Shown here piece after piece: positions 37,927 to 46,396 of a stretch of 64,000 bases of DNA. The notes under the pieces are model-generated. The model searched no databases. It was not told the DNA's origin and was given only the letters and a program-made list of their open reading frames with translations. The first letter of the stretch is position 1; every line of letters starts with the position of its first letter. Origin of the DNA: Achromobacter xylosoxidans (lineage in GTDB: Bacteria > Pseudomonadota > Gammaproteobacteria > Burkholderiales > Burkholderiaceae_B); the NCBI RefSeq assembly GCF_014490035.1, contig NZ_CP061008.1:5084001-5148000 (forward strand), read 5' to 3'. Position numbers and translations under genes: made by a program.

Positions 37927-39420
37927 TCAGCGCATCGAGATCGTGGTGTTCACGCTCTTGGCGTGGGCCGACCAGCGCGCGGTGACGGTCTTGGTCTGCG
38001 TCCAGAACTGCACGGCCTGCTTGCCGTTGGGGCCCAGGTCGCCCAGCTTGGAACCGCGCGAACCGGTGAAGCTGAACCAGGCCACCGGCACCGGGATCGG
38101 CACATTGATGCCGACCTGGCCGACGTCGATGTTGTTCTGGAAGTAGCGCGCCGCGCCGCCATCCTGGGTGAACAGCGCCACACCGTTGCCGTTGGGATTG
38201 CGGTTGATGAACGCGACCGCGTCCTCCAGCGTTTCAACGCCCACCACGCACAGGACCGGCCCGAAGATTTCCTCGGTGTAGATGGTCATGTTTTCGGTGA
38301 CGCCGTCGAAAATCGTCGGGCCCACGAAGTTGCCCTGCTCGAAACCGGCGACCTTCAGGCTGCGGCCGTCCAGCAGCAGCTTGGCGCCTTCGTCCACGCC
38401 CTTCTGGATCAGGCTTTCGACGCGCTTCTTGGCGTTGGGCGAGACCAGGGGACCGAGATCGGCCTCGCGGTCCATGCCGGAATTGACCTTGAGCTTCTTC
38501 GAGCGTTCGACGAAGTCAGGCAGCCAGTTGCGGGCTTCACCCACCAGCACGGCCACGGACGAGGCCATGCAGCGCTGGCCGGCAGCGCCGAAGGCAGCGC
38601 CCACCAGCTGGTTCAGCGCGACCTCGGGATCGGCGTCCGGCAGGATCACGCAGTGGTTCTTGGCGCCCATCATGGACTGGCAGCGCTTGCCGGCGGCGGA
38701 GGCGCGGTTGTAGATCTCGGTGCCGACGCGGGTCGAGCCGATGAACGAGACCGCCTTGATGTCGGGGTGTTCGCACAGGCCGTTGGCGGTTTCCGGGCCG
38801 CCGTGCACCACGTTCAGCACGCCCGGAGGCAGGCCGGCTTCCAGCGCCAGCTGCGCCAGGAACAGCGAGGACGTCGGATCCTGCTCGGAAGGCTTGAGGA
38901 CGAAGGTGTTGCCGCAGGCCACGGCGATCGGGAACATGAAGCAAGGCAGCATGACCGGGAAGTTGAACGCGGTGATGCCCGCGCACACGCCCAGCGGCTG
39001 GATCAGCGTGTAGACGTCGATGCCGGAAGCGGCATTCTCGGCGTATTCGCCCAGTTGCAGGTTGGCGATGGAGCAGGCGTGCTCCACCACTTCCAGGCCG
39101 CGGCCGACTTCGCCCTCGGCGTCCGGCAGGGTCTTGCCGTGCTCGCGGGTGATCATTTCGGCCAGCTTGCCGGAGTTGGCGCGCAGCAGTTCCTGGAACT
39201 TCAGCATGACGCGCATGCGAGCGCCCTGCCCGCTGTTGCGCCAGGTCTTGAAAGCCTCCTTGGCGTTGGAGACGGCCAGGTCCAGCTCTTCGCGCGTGGC
39301 GAAGGGCACCTTGGCGACGACCTCCTGGGTAGCGGGATTGATCACGTCCCGCCATTCGGTGGTTTTGGACTGCACGAGCTTGCCGCCGATCAATAGCGGA
39401 ACGCGGGGGACTTCACTCAT
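37927..39420 (-). CDS. mmsA: CoA-acylating methylmalonate-semialdehyde dehydrogenase
   Basis: Aldehyde-dehydrogenase superfamily member of 497 residues. The ATG at 39420 has a strong GAGGAG site. The catalytic cysteine lies in AGQRCMAS, with [15 protein letters not shown] and the [19 protein letters not shown] NAD site typical of MmsA. It converts methylmalonate or malonate semialdehyde, products of valine, thymine, beta-alanine and myo-inositol breakdown, to propionyl- or acetyl-CoA. It lies 93 nt downstream of a receptor gene and may share its transcript. Cytosolic. Confidence 0.93.
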   Translation of the reverse strand: MSEVPRVPLLIGGKLVQSKTTEWRDVINPATQEVVAKVPFATREELDLAVSNAKEAFKTWRNSGQGARMRVMLKFQELLRANSGKLAEMITREHGKTLPDAEGEVGRGLEVVEHACSIANLQLGEYAENAASGIDVYTLIQPLGVCAGITAFNFPVMLPCFMFPIAVACGNTFVLKPSEQDPTSSLFLAQLALEAGLPPGVLNVVHGGPETANGLCEHPDIKAVSFIGSTRVGTEIYNRASAAGKRCQSMMGAKNHCVILPDADPEVALNQLVGAAFGAAGQRCMASSVAVLVGEARNWLPDFVERSKKLKVNSGMDREADLGPLVSPNAKKRVESLIQKGVDEGAKLLLDGRSLKVAGFEQGNFVGPTIFDGVTENMTIYTEEIFGPVLCVVGVETLEDAVAFINRNPNGNGVALFTQDGGAARYFQNNIDVGQVGINVPIPVPVAWFSFTGSRGSKLGDLGPNGKQAVQFWTQTKTVTARWSAHAKSVNTTISMR

Positions 39421-39446
39421 TTGATGCTCCTCACACTGCATGGTCG

Positions 39447-39465
39447 ATGCGGATGGAATCCGCAT
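39447..39465. promoter_or_regulatory. Hairpin/palindrome upstream of mmsA
   Basis: ATGCGGAT and ATCCGCAT form a perfect 8-bp inverted repeat around a 3-nt centre, 27-45 bases before the mmsA start. It could be an operator or leader hairpin. Confidence 0.4.
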
Positions 39466-39478
39466 ACATGGATGGTGA

Positions 39479-39507
39479 GGCGCCGGCGGCAAGGGCCTGC
39501 CGGCGCC
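39479..39507 (-). other. Strong hairpin after the receptor gene
   Basis: A perfect 9-bp stem, GGCGCCGGC (39479-39487) with its complement (39499-39507), begins seven bases past the receptor gene's stop. It lacks a T-run, so it probably stabilises the upstream receptor message or reduces read-through into mmsA. Confidence 0.5.
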
Positions 39508-39513
39508 CCCGGT

Positions 39514-40731
39514 TTACTTCTTGACCAGCGGGCAGCTCGAATCCGCCAGCGGCTGGAAGGCTTCGGCGGCCGGAATGGTGGCCACCAGCTTGGAATAGTC
39601 CCAACCACCCTTGGACTCGGACGGCTTCTTCACTTCATACAGGTACATGTCGTGGACCACACGGCCATCGGGACGGATGGAAGCGTTGCGCATGATCGGA
39701 TCCTCGATGGGCAGGGCGCGCATCTTGTCGGCCACCACCTTGCCGTCGGTGCTGCCGGATGCGGCCACCGAGCGCAGGTAATGCCGCACGCTGGAGTACA
39801 CGCCCGCCTGCGTCATGGTCGGCTTGAGGCCGCGGAAGGCCTTCTCGAAGCGCGCGGACCACTGGCGCGTGGCATCGTCGTAATCCCAGTAGAAGCCGTC
39901 CACGTAGGACAGGCCCTGGGCGCTTTCCAGGCCCAGCGCGCGCAGGTCCGACAGGAAAATCAGCAGCGACACCAGGCGCTGGCCGCCGGCCACGATGCCG
40001 AATTCGCGCGCCTGCTTGACCGCGTTGACGGTGTCCTGGCCGCCATTGGCCAGGGCCACGACCTGGGCCTTGGAGGCCTGCGCCTGCAGCAGGTAGGACG
40101 CGAAGTCCGGGGCGTTCAGGGGATGGCGCACGCTGCCGGCCACAGTGCCGCCCAGCGCCTGCACGGCCTTGGCCGTGTCGGCTTCCAGCGAGTGGCCGAA
40201 GGCGTAGTCCACGGTGATGAAGTACCAGGACTTGCCGCCCGCCTTCACCGTGGCCTTGGCGCCGCCCGCGGACTGCGAGTAGGTGTCGAACATCCAGTGA
40301 AAGCCCACCGGCGAGCATTCCTTGTTGGTCAGCGCCGTGGTGGCGGGACCGGAGAACATCACCACCTTGTTCTTTTCGCGCGCGATGCCCTGCACCGCCA
40401 GCGCCACCGCGGAATTGGTCAGGTCGGCGATGGCGGTGACGCCGTCGCGGTCGAACCATTCGCGCGCCTTGGCCGCACCCACGTCGGCCTTGTTCTGGTT
40501 GTCCGCGGACACCAGCTCGATCTTCATGCCCTTGCATTCCGCGGCCAGGCAGTCGTCGATGGCCAACTGCGCCGCCGCCACCGAACCAGGCCCGCCCATG
40601 CCGGCGTAGGTGCCAGACATGTCCGTCAGAATGCCGATCTTCACTGGCGGCTTATCCGCCGCCTGCGCCTGGCCGACCAATGCGGCGCCCAGACACAAGC
40701 CTACGGCCAGCCCGCGTGCGTGCAATTTCAT
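39514..40731 (-). CDS. ABC-type branched-chain amino acid/amide receptor (Peripla_BP_6)
   Basis: Exported 405-residue receptor. Signal peptide: Lys/Arg-containing start MKLHARGLAVGLCLGAALVG with cleavage near AQAADK (about residue 25). The receptor fold is clear in VKIGILTDMSGTYAGMGGPGSVAAAQLA and KNKVVMFSGPATTALTNKECS. No permease or ATPase is adjacent, so it is an orphan receptor that must use a LivHMGF-type importer encoded elsewhere. The downstream mmsA suggests a valine- or amide-derived ligand, but this is only context. Confidence 0.88.
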   Translation of the reverse strand: MKLHARGLAVGLCLGAALVGQAQAADKPPVKIGILTDMSGTYAGMGGPGSVAAAQLAIDDCLAAECKGMKIELVSADNQNKADVGAAKAREWFDRDGVTAIADLTNSAVALAVQGIAREKNKVVMFSGPATTALTNKECSPVGFHWMFDTYSQSAGGAKATVKAGGKSWYFITVDYAFGHSLEADTAKAVQALGGTVAGSVRHPLNAPDFASYLLQAQASKAQVVALANGGQDTVNAVKQAREFGIVAGGQRLVSLLIFLSDLRALGLESAQGLSYVDGFYWDYDDATRQWSARFEKAFRGLKPTMTQAGVYSSVRHYLRSVAASGSTDGKVVADKMRALPIEDPIMRNASIRPDGRVVHDMYLYEVKKPSESKGGWDYSKLVATIPAAEAFQPLADSSCPLVKK

Positions 40732-40876
40732 GGATTTGTCTCCTGAGTTTTATGCGTTATGGCGCCGTCTTCGCGGCCTGCGGTCCCGGGGGGTTCAGAC
40801 TCCGGAGAGCCTGGCTACAGGCCCCAAGCCCGCCGACCCAGTGTAGATGTGTGAAAATCAACAAGCAACACTAGAA

Positions 40877-40905
40877 ATGCACATTCCTTGTGCATTCATG
40901 CACAA
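40877..40905. promoter_or_regulatory. Three-half-site operator candidate of the LysR regulator
   Basis: ATGCACA at 40877, its complement TGTGCAT at 40889-40895 and a second ATGCACAA ending at 40905 form two overlapping palindromes: ATGCACA-N5-TGTGCAT and the perfect 18-bp TTGTGCAT-TC-ATGCACAA (40888-40905). It lies between divergent genes, 52 bases before the LysR start, as LysR operators do. Confidence 0.6.
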
Positions 40906-40956
40906 GCAAAATTTGACCGGCGGCGCAGCGCGCAGCCGGGCCTGGAGAGCCGGAAA

Positions 40957-41877
40957 GTGCTTGATTGGGACAGCCTGAGATATTTCCTGGAAGTGGCCCG
41001 CACCCAGCGGGTGAGCGCCGCGGCGCGCAAGCTTGGCGTCGAGCACACGACGGTGTCGCGGCGCATCCGCGCGCTGGAAACGGAGCTGGACACCCTGCTG
41101 TTCGAGAAGTCGCGCAGCGCGGGCTTCGTGCTGACCGAAGACGGCCAGCGCCTGTTCGTGCATGCCGAACAGATGGAGAGCACGGTGCACTCCGCCCGCG
41201 AAAACCTGTCGGGCATCGGCCAGGCGCTGTCGGGGCATTTGCGCATCGGCGCCACCGAGGGCTTCGGCAGCTATGTGCTGACGCCGCTGGCGGCGGACTT
41301 CCAGCGGCGCTATCCGCACATCACGCTGGACATCCTGCCGGTGCCGCGCTTTGTCAGCCTGTCCAAGCGCGAAGCCGACCTGGCCATCACCATCGAACGC
41401 CCCCAGCGCGGCCCCTATGTGTGCAGCAAGCTGTGCGACTACACGCTGCGCCTGTACGGCACGCCCGGCTATCTGGCCAGCCACCCGCCGATCCGCGAGC
41501 GCGCGGACCTGGCCGACCACACCTTCATCGGCTACGTCGACGAACTGCTGTTCAGCGAGCGGCTGCGCTATCTGGAAGACCTGCTGCCCGCCAGCAAGGT
41601 GGTGTTGCGCAGCACCAGCGTGGTGGCGCAGTACCACGCCGCGCTGCAGGGCCAGTCGCTGGCGATCCTGCCCTGCTTCATCGCCGCGCAGGACCCGCGG
41701 CTCACGCCGGTGCTGGCGGACGAGGTCGAGATCACGCGCTCGTTCTGGATGTATTGCCATGAAGACCTGCGCAAGCTCAAGCGCGTGACGGCCCTGTGGG
41801 AATTCATCCGCAAGTCGGTGCTAAGGAACGCCGACCTGCTGGCCGGCAAGGGCGGCACGATGAAGTACCTGCCCTGA
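40957..41877 (+). CDS. LysR family transcriptional regulator
   Basis: Regulator of 306 residues. The GTG at 40957 is preferred because GGAG lies 9 nt upstream and because the earlier TTG falls inside the operator palindrome. The helix-turn-helix (LRYFLEVARTQRVSAAARKLGVEHTTVSRRIRALE) is at the N-terminus, and the effector domain has the typical GHLRIGATEGFGSYVLTPLA segment. It is divergent from the receptor/mmsA transcript and is likely to control it, autoregulating through the ATGCACA half-sites. Ligand unknown. Confidence 0.88.
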   Translation: MLDWDSLRYFLEVARTQRVSAAARKLGVEHTTVSRRIRALETELDTLLFEKSRSAGFVLTEDGQRLFVHAEQMESTVHSARENLSGIGQALSGHLRIGATEGFGSYVLTPLAADFQRRYPHITLDILPVPRFVSLSKREADLAITIERPQRGPYVCSKLCDYTLRLYGTPGYLASHPPIRERADLADHTFIGYVDELLFSERLRYLEDLLPASKVVLRSTSVVAQYHAALQGQSLAILPCFIAAQDPRLTPVLADEVEITRSFWMYCHEDLRKLKRVTALWEFIRKSVLRNADLLAGKGGTMKYLP

Positions 41878-41880
41878 AAA

Positions 41881-41910
41881 AGCCGCGGCCCGCGCTGGGC
41901 GGGCCGCAAG
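41881..41910 (-). terminator. Terminator of lptF
   Basis: GCGGCCCGC (41885-41893) pairs with GCGGGCCGC (41899-41907) over a 5-nt loop. On the minus strand, GGCTTTTT follows the stem. Confidence 0.7.
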
Positions 41911-41928
41911 GCGTTGGATGTGCCGGCG

Positions 41929-43032
41929 TCAGGCGCTGTTCTTGGGCGCCTTCACGCGCAAGCGCCGCATCAGCAGGAAGAAGGTCAGCATCGCCACCAA
42001 GGCATGGATCGCCCACACGCCCACGCCGAAGCTCAGCTTGCCGTTGGAGATCCAGGCGCGCGACAGGTTCATCAGGTTCATGTAGAGCAGGCCCACCAGG
42101 CCGGCGATGAGCAGGTCGCCCGAACGCCCCAGGCGCGGATTGACGGCGCCCAGCGGAATCGCCAGCAGCGCAAGGTTCAGCGCGGCCAGCGGCAGCGAGA
42201 CCCGCCACATCACTTGCGACCAGCTGCTGTTGGTGTTGTCCGCGATCAGTTGCGAGGTGGTGCGCGCCTTGGCGGAACGTTCCGCGTTGGCGCGCGCTTC
42301 GGCCACGGGATCTCCGCCCGACTTGCTTTCCAGGCGCAGGCCGTACTTGTCGAAGTGCACCAGCCGGATCTCGGGCGTGCCCGGCTTCAGGTCATAGCGA
42401 TGGCCTTCGCCCAGCACCAGGAAGCGGTCGCCATTGGGCAAAGTTTCGCTGTGGGCCTTGCTGGCGGTCAGCACGCTGAGCCATTCGGGGCCATTTTCGC
42501 GCGCAAACACGTTGCCCAGTTCGTCGCTGGGTTCCAGGGGATCCTCGGCGAAGAACACACGGTTGCCGCCGGACGATTCCGCGAACTGGCCGGCCGTGAC
42601 CTTGGACAGGTCGGACCGCTGCTCGAAGCGTTCATGGTATTCGCCGATCTGGCGGTACGCCCAGGGCGCCGCCACCAGCGTCAGCCCCGCCACCGCCAGC
42701 GCCACCGGGATGGCGACGCGCAGCACCGGCCGGAACCAATCGGCCAGAGACAGGCCGCTGGCGAACCACACCACCATTTCGGATTCGCGGTAATTGCGGG
42801 TGACGGTGGTGAGGACCGCGATGAAGACCGAGACCGCGAGAATGGTCGGCAATGCGGTGATGGTCGACAGCGCGGCCAGCACCACCACGACGTCCGCCCC
42901 GATGTTGCCGCCCGCGGCTTCGCCGAGCAGGCGCACGAGCAGCACGCTGAGCCATACGATGAGCAACGTGGAAAAGACAACGCCAGCGTGACTGGTGATC
43001 TCGCTGACGACAGAGCGTTTGAATAGAGACAT
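41929..43032 (-). CDS. lptF: LPS export ABC transporter permease LptF
   Basis: Inner-membrane subunit of the LptB2FG machine that extracts lipopolysaccharide and drives it to the outer membrane. The 367 residues have six membrane helices (three N-terminal, from about residues 15-105; three C-terminal from about 265) and a large periplasmic beta-jellyroll between. MSLFKRSVVSEITSHAGVVFSTLLIVWLSV is the standard LptF start. It is divergent from pepA, the usual neighbour. The usual partner lptG is not next to it here; a LysR gene converges instead. Expression probably starts from the 57-nt lptF-pepA spacer. Confidence 0.93.
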   Translation of the reverse strand: MSLFKRSVVSEITSHAGVVFSTLLIVWLSVLLVRLLGEAAGGNIGADVVVVLAALSTITALPTILAVSVFIAVLTTVTRNYRESEMVVWFASGLSLADWFRPVLRVAIPVALAVAGLTLVAAPWAYRQIGEYHERFEQRSDLSKVTAGQFAESSGGNRVFFAEDPLEPSDELGNVFARENGPEWLSVLTASKAHSETLPNGDRFLVLGEGHRYDLKPGTPEIRLVHFDKYGLRLESKSGGDPVAEARANAERSAKARTTSQLIADNTNSSWSQVMWRVSLPLAALNLALLAIPLGAVNPRLGRSGDLLIAGLVGLLYMNLMNLSRAWISNGKLSFGVGVWAIHALVAMLTFFLLMRRLRVKAPKNSA

Positions 43033-43089
43033 GGGAGAATATGCGGGATAATCGACCGCATTCTACACAGACGTACACGGGAAACCCTC

Positions 43090-44598
43090 ATGGAATTTAG
43101 CACACAGACCACTGCTTCCCTGCACCAAGTCAAGACCGCCGCCCTGGCCGTCGGGGTCTATGCGGAAGGCGTGTTGAGCCCTGCCGCCGATCTCATCGAC
43201 CGCGCTTCCAACGGCGCCGTGCGTTCGGTGGTCAAGGCCGAGTTCCGCGGCCGCGCCGGCTCCACGCTGACCCTGCGCAACCTGCCCGGCGTGTCCGCGC
43301 AGCGCGTGGTGCTGGTCGGCCTGGGCAAGCAGGAAGAATATTCGGCCCGCGCCCACGCTTCGGCCGAGCAGGCCTTCGCCGCGGCCTGCGTATCGGCCCA
43401 GTTGGCCGAAGGCGTGTCCACGCTGGTCGCCAACCCGATCGCGGACGTGGCCGTCATCGCGCGCGCCCGCAGCGCCGCGATCGCAGCCGGCAACGCCACC
43501 TATCACTACGACGCCAGCTTCGGCAAGCCCGACCGCGACGCCCGTCCCAAGCTCAAGAAGATCGTCCAGGTGGTCGAGCGCGCCGACGCGGCCCAGGCCC
43601 AGAAGGGCCTGCGCGAAGGCGGCGCCATCGCCAACGGCATGGACCTGACCCGCACGCTGGGCAACCTGCCCGGCAACATCTGCACGCCGACCTACCTGGG
43701 CGAAACGGCCAAGCGCCTGGCCCGCGAGTTCAAGTCGCTGAAGGTGGAAGTGCTGGACCGCAAGCAGGTCGAAGCGCTGGGCATGGGCTCGTTCCTGTCG
43801 GTCGCGCGCGGTTCCGAGGAAGCGCTGCGCTTCATCGTCCTGCGCCATGCCGGCAGCAAGACCGCCAAGAAGACCGCCAAGGGCGCGCAAGGCCCCATTG
43901 TGCTGGTCGGCAAGGGCATCACCTTCGATGCCGGCGGCATCTCGCTCAAGCCCGCCGCCACCATGGACGAAATGAAGTACGACATGTGCGGCGCCGCCAG
44001 CGTGCTGGGCTCGTTCCGCGCCCTGGCCGAACTGGAGCTGCCGCTGGACGTGGTGGGCCTGATCCCCGCTTGCGAAAACCTGCCCAGCGGCAAGGCCAAC
44101 AAGCCGGGCGACGTGGTCACCAGCATGGCCGGCCTGACCATCGAAATCCTGAACACCGACGCCGAAGGCCGCCTGGTGCTGTGCGACGCGCTGACCTACG
44201 CCGAACGCTTCAAGCCGTCCGCCGTCATCGACATCGCCACCCTGACCGGCGCTTGCGTGGTGGCCCTGGGCAACGTCAACAGCGGCCTGTTCTCCAAGGA
44301 CGACGCCCTGGCCGACGCGCTGGCCGCGGCCGGCCGCCAGTCGCTGGACACCGCATGGCGCATGCCGATGGACGACGCCTACCAGGAACAGCTCAAGTCC
44401 AACTTCGCCGATCTCGCCAACATCGGCGGTCCTCCGGCGGGCGCGGTCACGGCGGCCTGCTTCCTGTCGCGCTTTGCCACCTCGTACCGCTGGGCCCACC
44501 TGGACATCGCCGGCACCGCCTGGCGCGGCGGCAAGGACAAGGGCGCCACTGGCCGCCCCGTGCCGCTCCTGATGCAGTACCTGCTGGACCAGGCTTGA
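43090..44598 (+). CDS. pepA: Leucyl aminopeptidase PepA (M17)
   Basis: Hexameric cytosolic two-zinc aminopeptidase, 502 residues. The C-terminal catalytic domain contains the strongly conserved VGKGITFDAGGISLKPA (metal Lys and Asp), NKPGDVVTSMAGLTIEI-like segment and NTDAEGRL signature with the third metal ligand set. In some bacteria PepA is also a DNA-binding recombination and transcription factor (XerB); whether that is so here is not determinable. divergent from lptF; holC follows 22 nt downstream. Confidence 0.95.
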   Translation: MEFSTQTTASLHQVKTAALAVGVYAEGVLSPAADLIDRASNGAVRSVVKAEFRGRAGSTLTLRNLPGVSAQRVVLVGLGKQEEYSARAHASAEQAFAAACVSAQLAEGVSTLVANPIADVAVIARARSAAIAAGNATYHYDASFGKPDRDARPKLKKIVQVVERADAAQAQKGLREGGAIANGMDLTRTLGNLPGNICTPTYLGETAKRLAREFKSLKVEVLDRKQVEALGMGSFLSVARGSEEALRFIVLRHAGSKTAKKTAKGAQGPIVLVGKGITFDAGGISLKPAATMDEMKYDMCGAASVLGSFRALAELELPLDVVGLIPACENLPSGKANKPGDVVTSMAGLTIEILNTDAEGRLVLCDALTYAERFKPSAVIDIATLTGACVVALGNVNSGLFSKDDALADALAAAGRQSLDTAWRMPMDDAYQEQLKSNFADLANIGGPPAGAVTAACFLSRFATSYRWAHLDIAGTAWRGGKDKGATGRPVPLLMQYLLDQA

Positions 44599-44620
44599 AA
44601 CGGCAGCAACGGAACCCGGC

Positions 44621-45085
44621 ATGACGCGCATCGACTTCGCCTTCGGCGCGCCCGACCGCTTGCGCACCGCCTGCCAGGTGGTGCGCAAGCGCTACCTGGC
44701 AGGGCAGCGGCTGGTGGTGTACTGTAGGGATGGCTCCCGCCTGGCCGCGTTCGACCGCATGCTCTGGGCCTTCGACGACACGTCTTTCGTGCCGCACGTG
44801 CTGGCCAACGATCCGCTGGCGGGCGAGACCCCGGTGATTCTCACCGCCGGCGATCCGCAACAGGCGGCCGCCGCGGCGGGCCAGGGCGGACAGCCCCAGC
44901 CGTCCTGGCTGCTGAACCTGGACCTCGACTGCCCTCCGGGTTTCGAAGCCTTCGAGCGCCTGCTTGAAATCGTCTCGGATGACCCCGAGGACAAGCAGGC
45001 CGCCCGCCAGCGCTGGCGAACCTACCTGGCCGCGGGCCACACGCCGCAAAGCCACGACCTCAGCCGCCAGCAGCCGGACGGCTGA
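44621..45085 (+). CDS. holC: DNA polymerase III chi subunit
   Basis: Component of the replicative clamp-loader complex that contacts single-stranded-DNA-binding protein. The 154 residues match HolC: MTRIDFAFGAPDRLRTACQVVRKRY at the start, LVVYCRDGSRLAAFDRMLWAFDDTSFVPH and the C-terminal LLEIVSDDPEDKQAARQRW. The pepA-holC pairing is widespread in beta- and gammaproteobacteria. C-terminal tail is a little longer than usual (residues 140-154, polar). Confidence 0.93.
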   Translation: MTRIDFAFGAPDRLRTACQVVRKRYLAGQRLVVYCRDGSRLAAFDRMLWAFDDTSFVPHVLANDPLAGETPVILTAGDPQQAAAAAGQGGQPQPSWLLNLDLDCPPGFEAFERLLEIVSDDPEDKQAARQRWRTYLAAGHTPQSHDLSRQQPDG

Positions 45086-45131
45086 ACGCGCCGGCCTTGC
45101 GGCGCGCCACCTCGATCATCCGGGAGCCATC

Positions 45132-45530
45132 ATGCCCTCTCGCCACGCCGACCCCGGCATCCCTACCCTGACCCAGCGGGCCGAGCCCGCGCTCTACCCG
45201 CCAGCTTCCCCGGACGACGCGGACATGCCCGTGCTGACCGAACTGGCCGACGATGGCGCGCAGGATCATGACGACGACGCCTTTCCGCTCCTGACGGAAG
45301 TGGCGGACGGCGACCATGCGTCCCCTGATATCATTCCACCGGCAGCCGCCGTCCCTGCTACGCCCTATGCCGCGCCGGACGCCACGGTTCTGAGCGCCCG
45401 CCTGCAGGCCGAGGTCGAGCAACTGATGCGCGAGGCCCTGGCCGAAGCCATCGAACAGATCCAGGCCCGCATGGACGCGGAATTGCCGCGCATCGTCGCC
45501 CGGGTGCTGCAGGACGTCAGGCCGGGTTGA
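45132..45530 (+). CDS. Acidic DUF2486-like protein
   Basis: A 132-residue protein starting at 45132 behind GGGAG. The N-terminal two-thirds is acidic and Pro-rich with three near-repeats of P-h-L-T (GIPTLTQ, DMPVLTELADD, FPLLTEVADGD). The C-terminus is an amphipathic helix (residues 92-130; LQAEVEQLMREALAEAIEQIQARMDAELPRIVARVLQDV). This matches, as I recall, DUF2486 proteins found between holC and valS in betaproteobacteria. Function unknown; the helix may mediate association, and the motif is reminiscent of short linear peptides that bind a partner. Confidence 0.65.
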   Translation: MPSRHADPGIPTLTQRAEPALYPPASPDDADMPVLTELADDGAQDHDDDAFPLLTEVADGDHASPDIIPPAAAVPATPYAAPDATVLSARLQAEVEQLMREALAEAIEQIQARMDAELPRIVARVLQDVRPG

Positions 45531-45537
45531 CCCGTCT

Positions 45538-45565
45538 GGAACCTATTTCCCGCCTCTGGTCTAAT
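45538..45565 (+). promoter_or_regulatory. Sigma-E-like promoter 1 of the Bax-inhibitor gene
   Basis: GGAACCT (45538-45544), 15 nt, then TCTAAT (45560-45565), preceded by GG; the extended match GTCTAA is like the E. coli sigma-E -10. Confidence 0.5.
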
Positions 45566-45589
45566 CCTAGGCAGAACTGGATTCTTCAG

Positions 45590-45617
45590 GGAACTGTAAG
45601 GTATCCTTCCCATCTAA
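45590..45617 (+). promoter_or_regulatory. Sigma-E-like promoter 2 of the Bax-inhibitor gene
   Basis: GGAACTG (45590-45596) is followed 16 nt later by TCTAA (45613-45617). Together with the first copy it makes a tandem pair 52 nt apart. Confidence 0.45.
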
Positions 45618-45660
45618 GCCTTCTAGGCAACCATTACTCTGCCGCACACAGGAGTTCTCA

Positions 45661-46371
45661 ATGAACGAATATCGTCCGTCCCCTTTTAACCGTTCCGGCG
45701 CCGTGGCCGGCGCGCCGGGCGAGGTCGCGCGCAACCAGGTGCTGCGCAACACCTATTGGCTTCTGGCGCTCTCGCTGATCCCGACCGTGCTGGGCGCGGC
45801 CGTGGGCATGTACACCGGCATCAACCGCATCATGGGCGCAAGCCCCGGCCTGTCCGCCATCGTGTTCCTGGTGGGCGCCTTCGGCCTGATGTTCGCGATC
45901 GAAAAGAACAAGAACAGCTCGCTGGGCGTGGTCCTGCTGCTGGCCTTCACGTTCTTCATGGGCGTGATGCTGTCGCGCCTGCTGGGCTTCGTCATGGGCA
46001 TGAGCAACGGCTCGCAGCTGGTCATGACGGCCTTCGGCGGCACCGCGATCGTGTTCGGCACGATGGCCACGCTGGCCACCACCATCAAGCGCGACCTGTC
46101 GGGATTGCAGAAATTTCTGTTCATCGGCGCGGTCGTGATCCTGGTGGCGGCCCTGGCCAACATCTTCCTGCAGCTGCCGGCGCTGATGCTGACCATCTCG
46201 GTCCTGGCCATCGTCATCTTCTCGGCCTTCATGCTGGTCGACCTGCAGCGCGTGGTCAACGGCGGCGAAACCAACTACGTGTCCGCCACGCTGGCCATCT
46301 ACCTGGACGTCTACAACGTCTTCTCGAACCTGCTGATGCTGCTGGGCATCTTCGGCGGCAACCGCGAGTAA
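45661..46371 (+). CDS. Bax inhibitor-1/YccA family membrane protein
   Basis: Inner-membrane protein of 236 residues with seven predicted membrane helices, of the YccA/YbhL type. Landmarks are the N-terminal cytosolic stretch, RNTYWLLALSLIPTVLGAAVGM, ATTIKRDLSGLQKFLFIGAVV, and the C-terminal DLQRVVNGGETNYVSATLAIYLDVYNVFSNLLMLL with conserved Asp residues in the pH-gated centre. E. coli YccA modulates the FtsH protease in membrane quality control. An AGGAG site precedes the ATG. The two sigma-E-like promoters upstream would fit envelope-stress regulation. A triple terminator follows the gene. Confidence 0.9.
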   Translation: MNEYRPSPFNRSGAVAGAPGEVARNQVLRNTYWLLALSLIPTVLGAAVGMYTGINRIMGASPGLSAIVFLVGAFGLMFAIEKNKNSSLGVVLLLAFTFFMGVMLSRLLGFVMGMSNGSQLVMTAFGGTAIVFGTMATLATTIKRDLSGLQKFLFIGAVVILVAALANIFLQLPALMLTISVLAIVIFSAFMLVDLQRVVNGGETNYVSATLAIYLDVYNVFSNLLMLLGIFGGNRE

Positions 46372-46396
46372 TCGAAACGCTGCCAAAGCGGCACAA

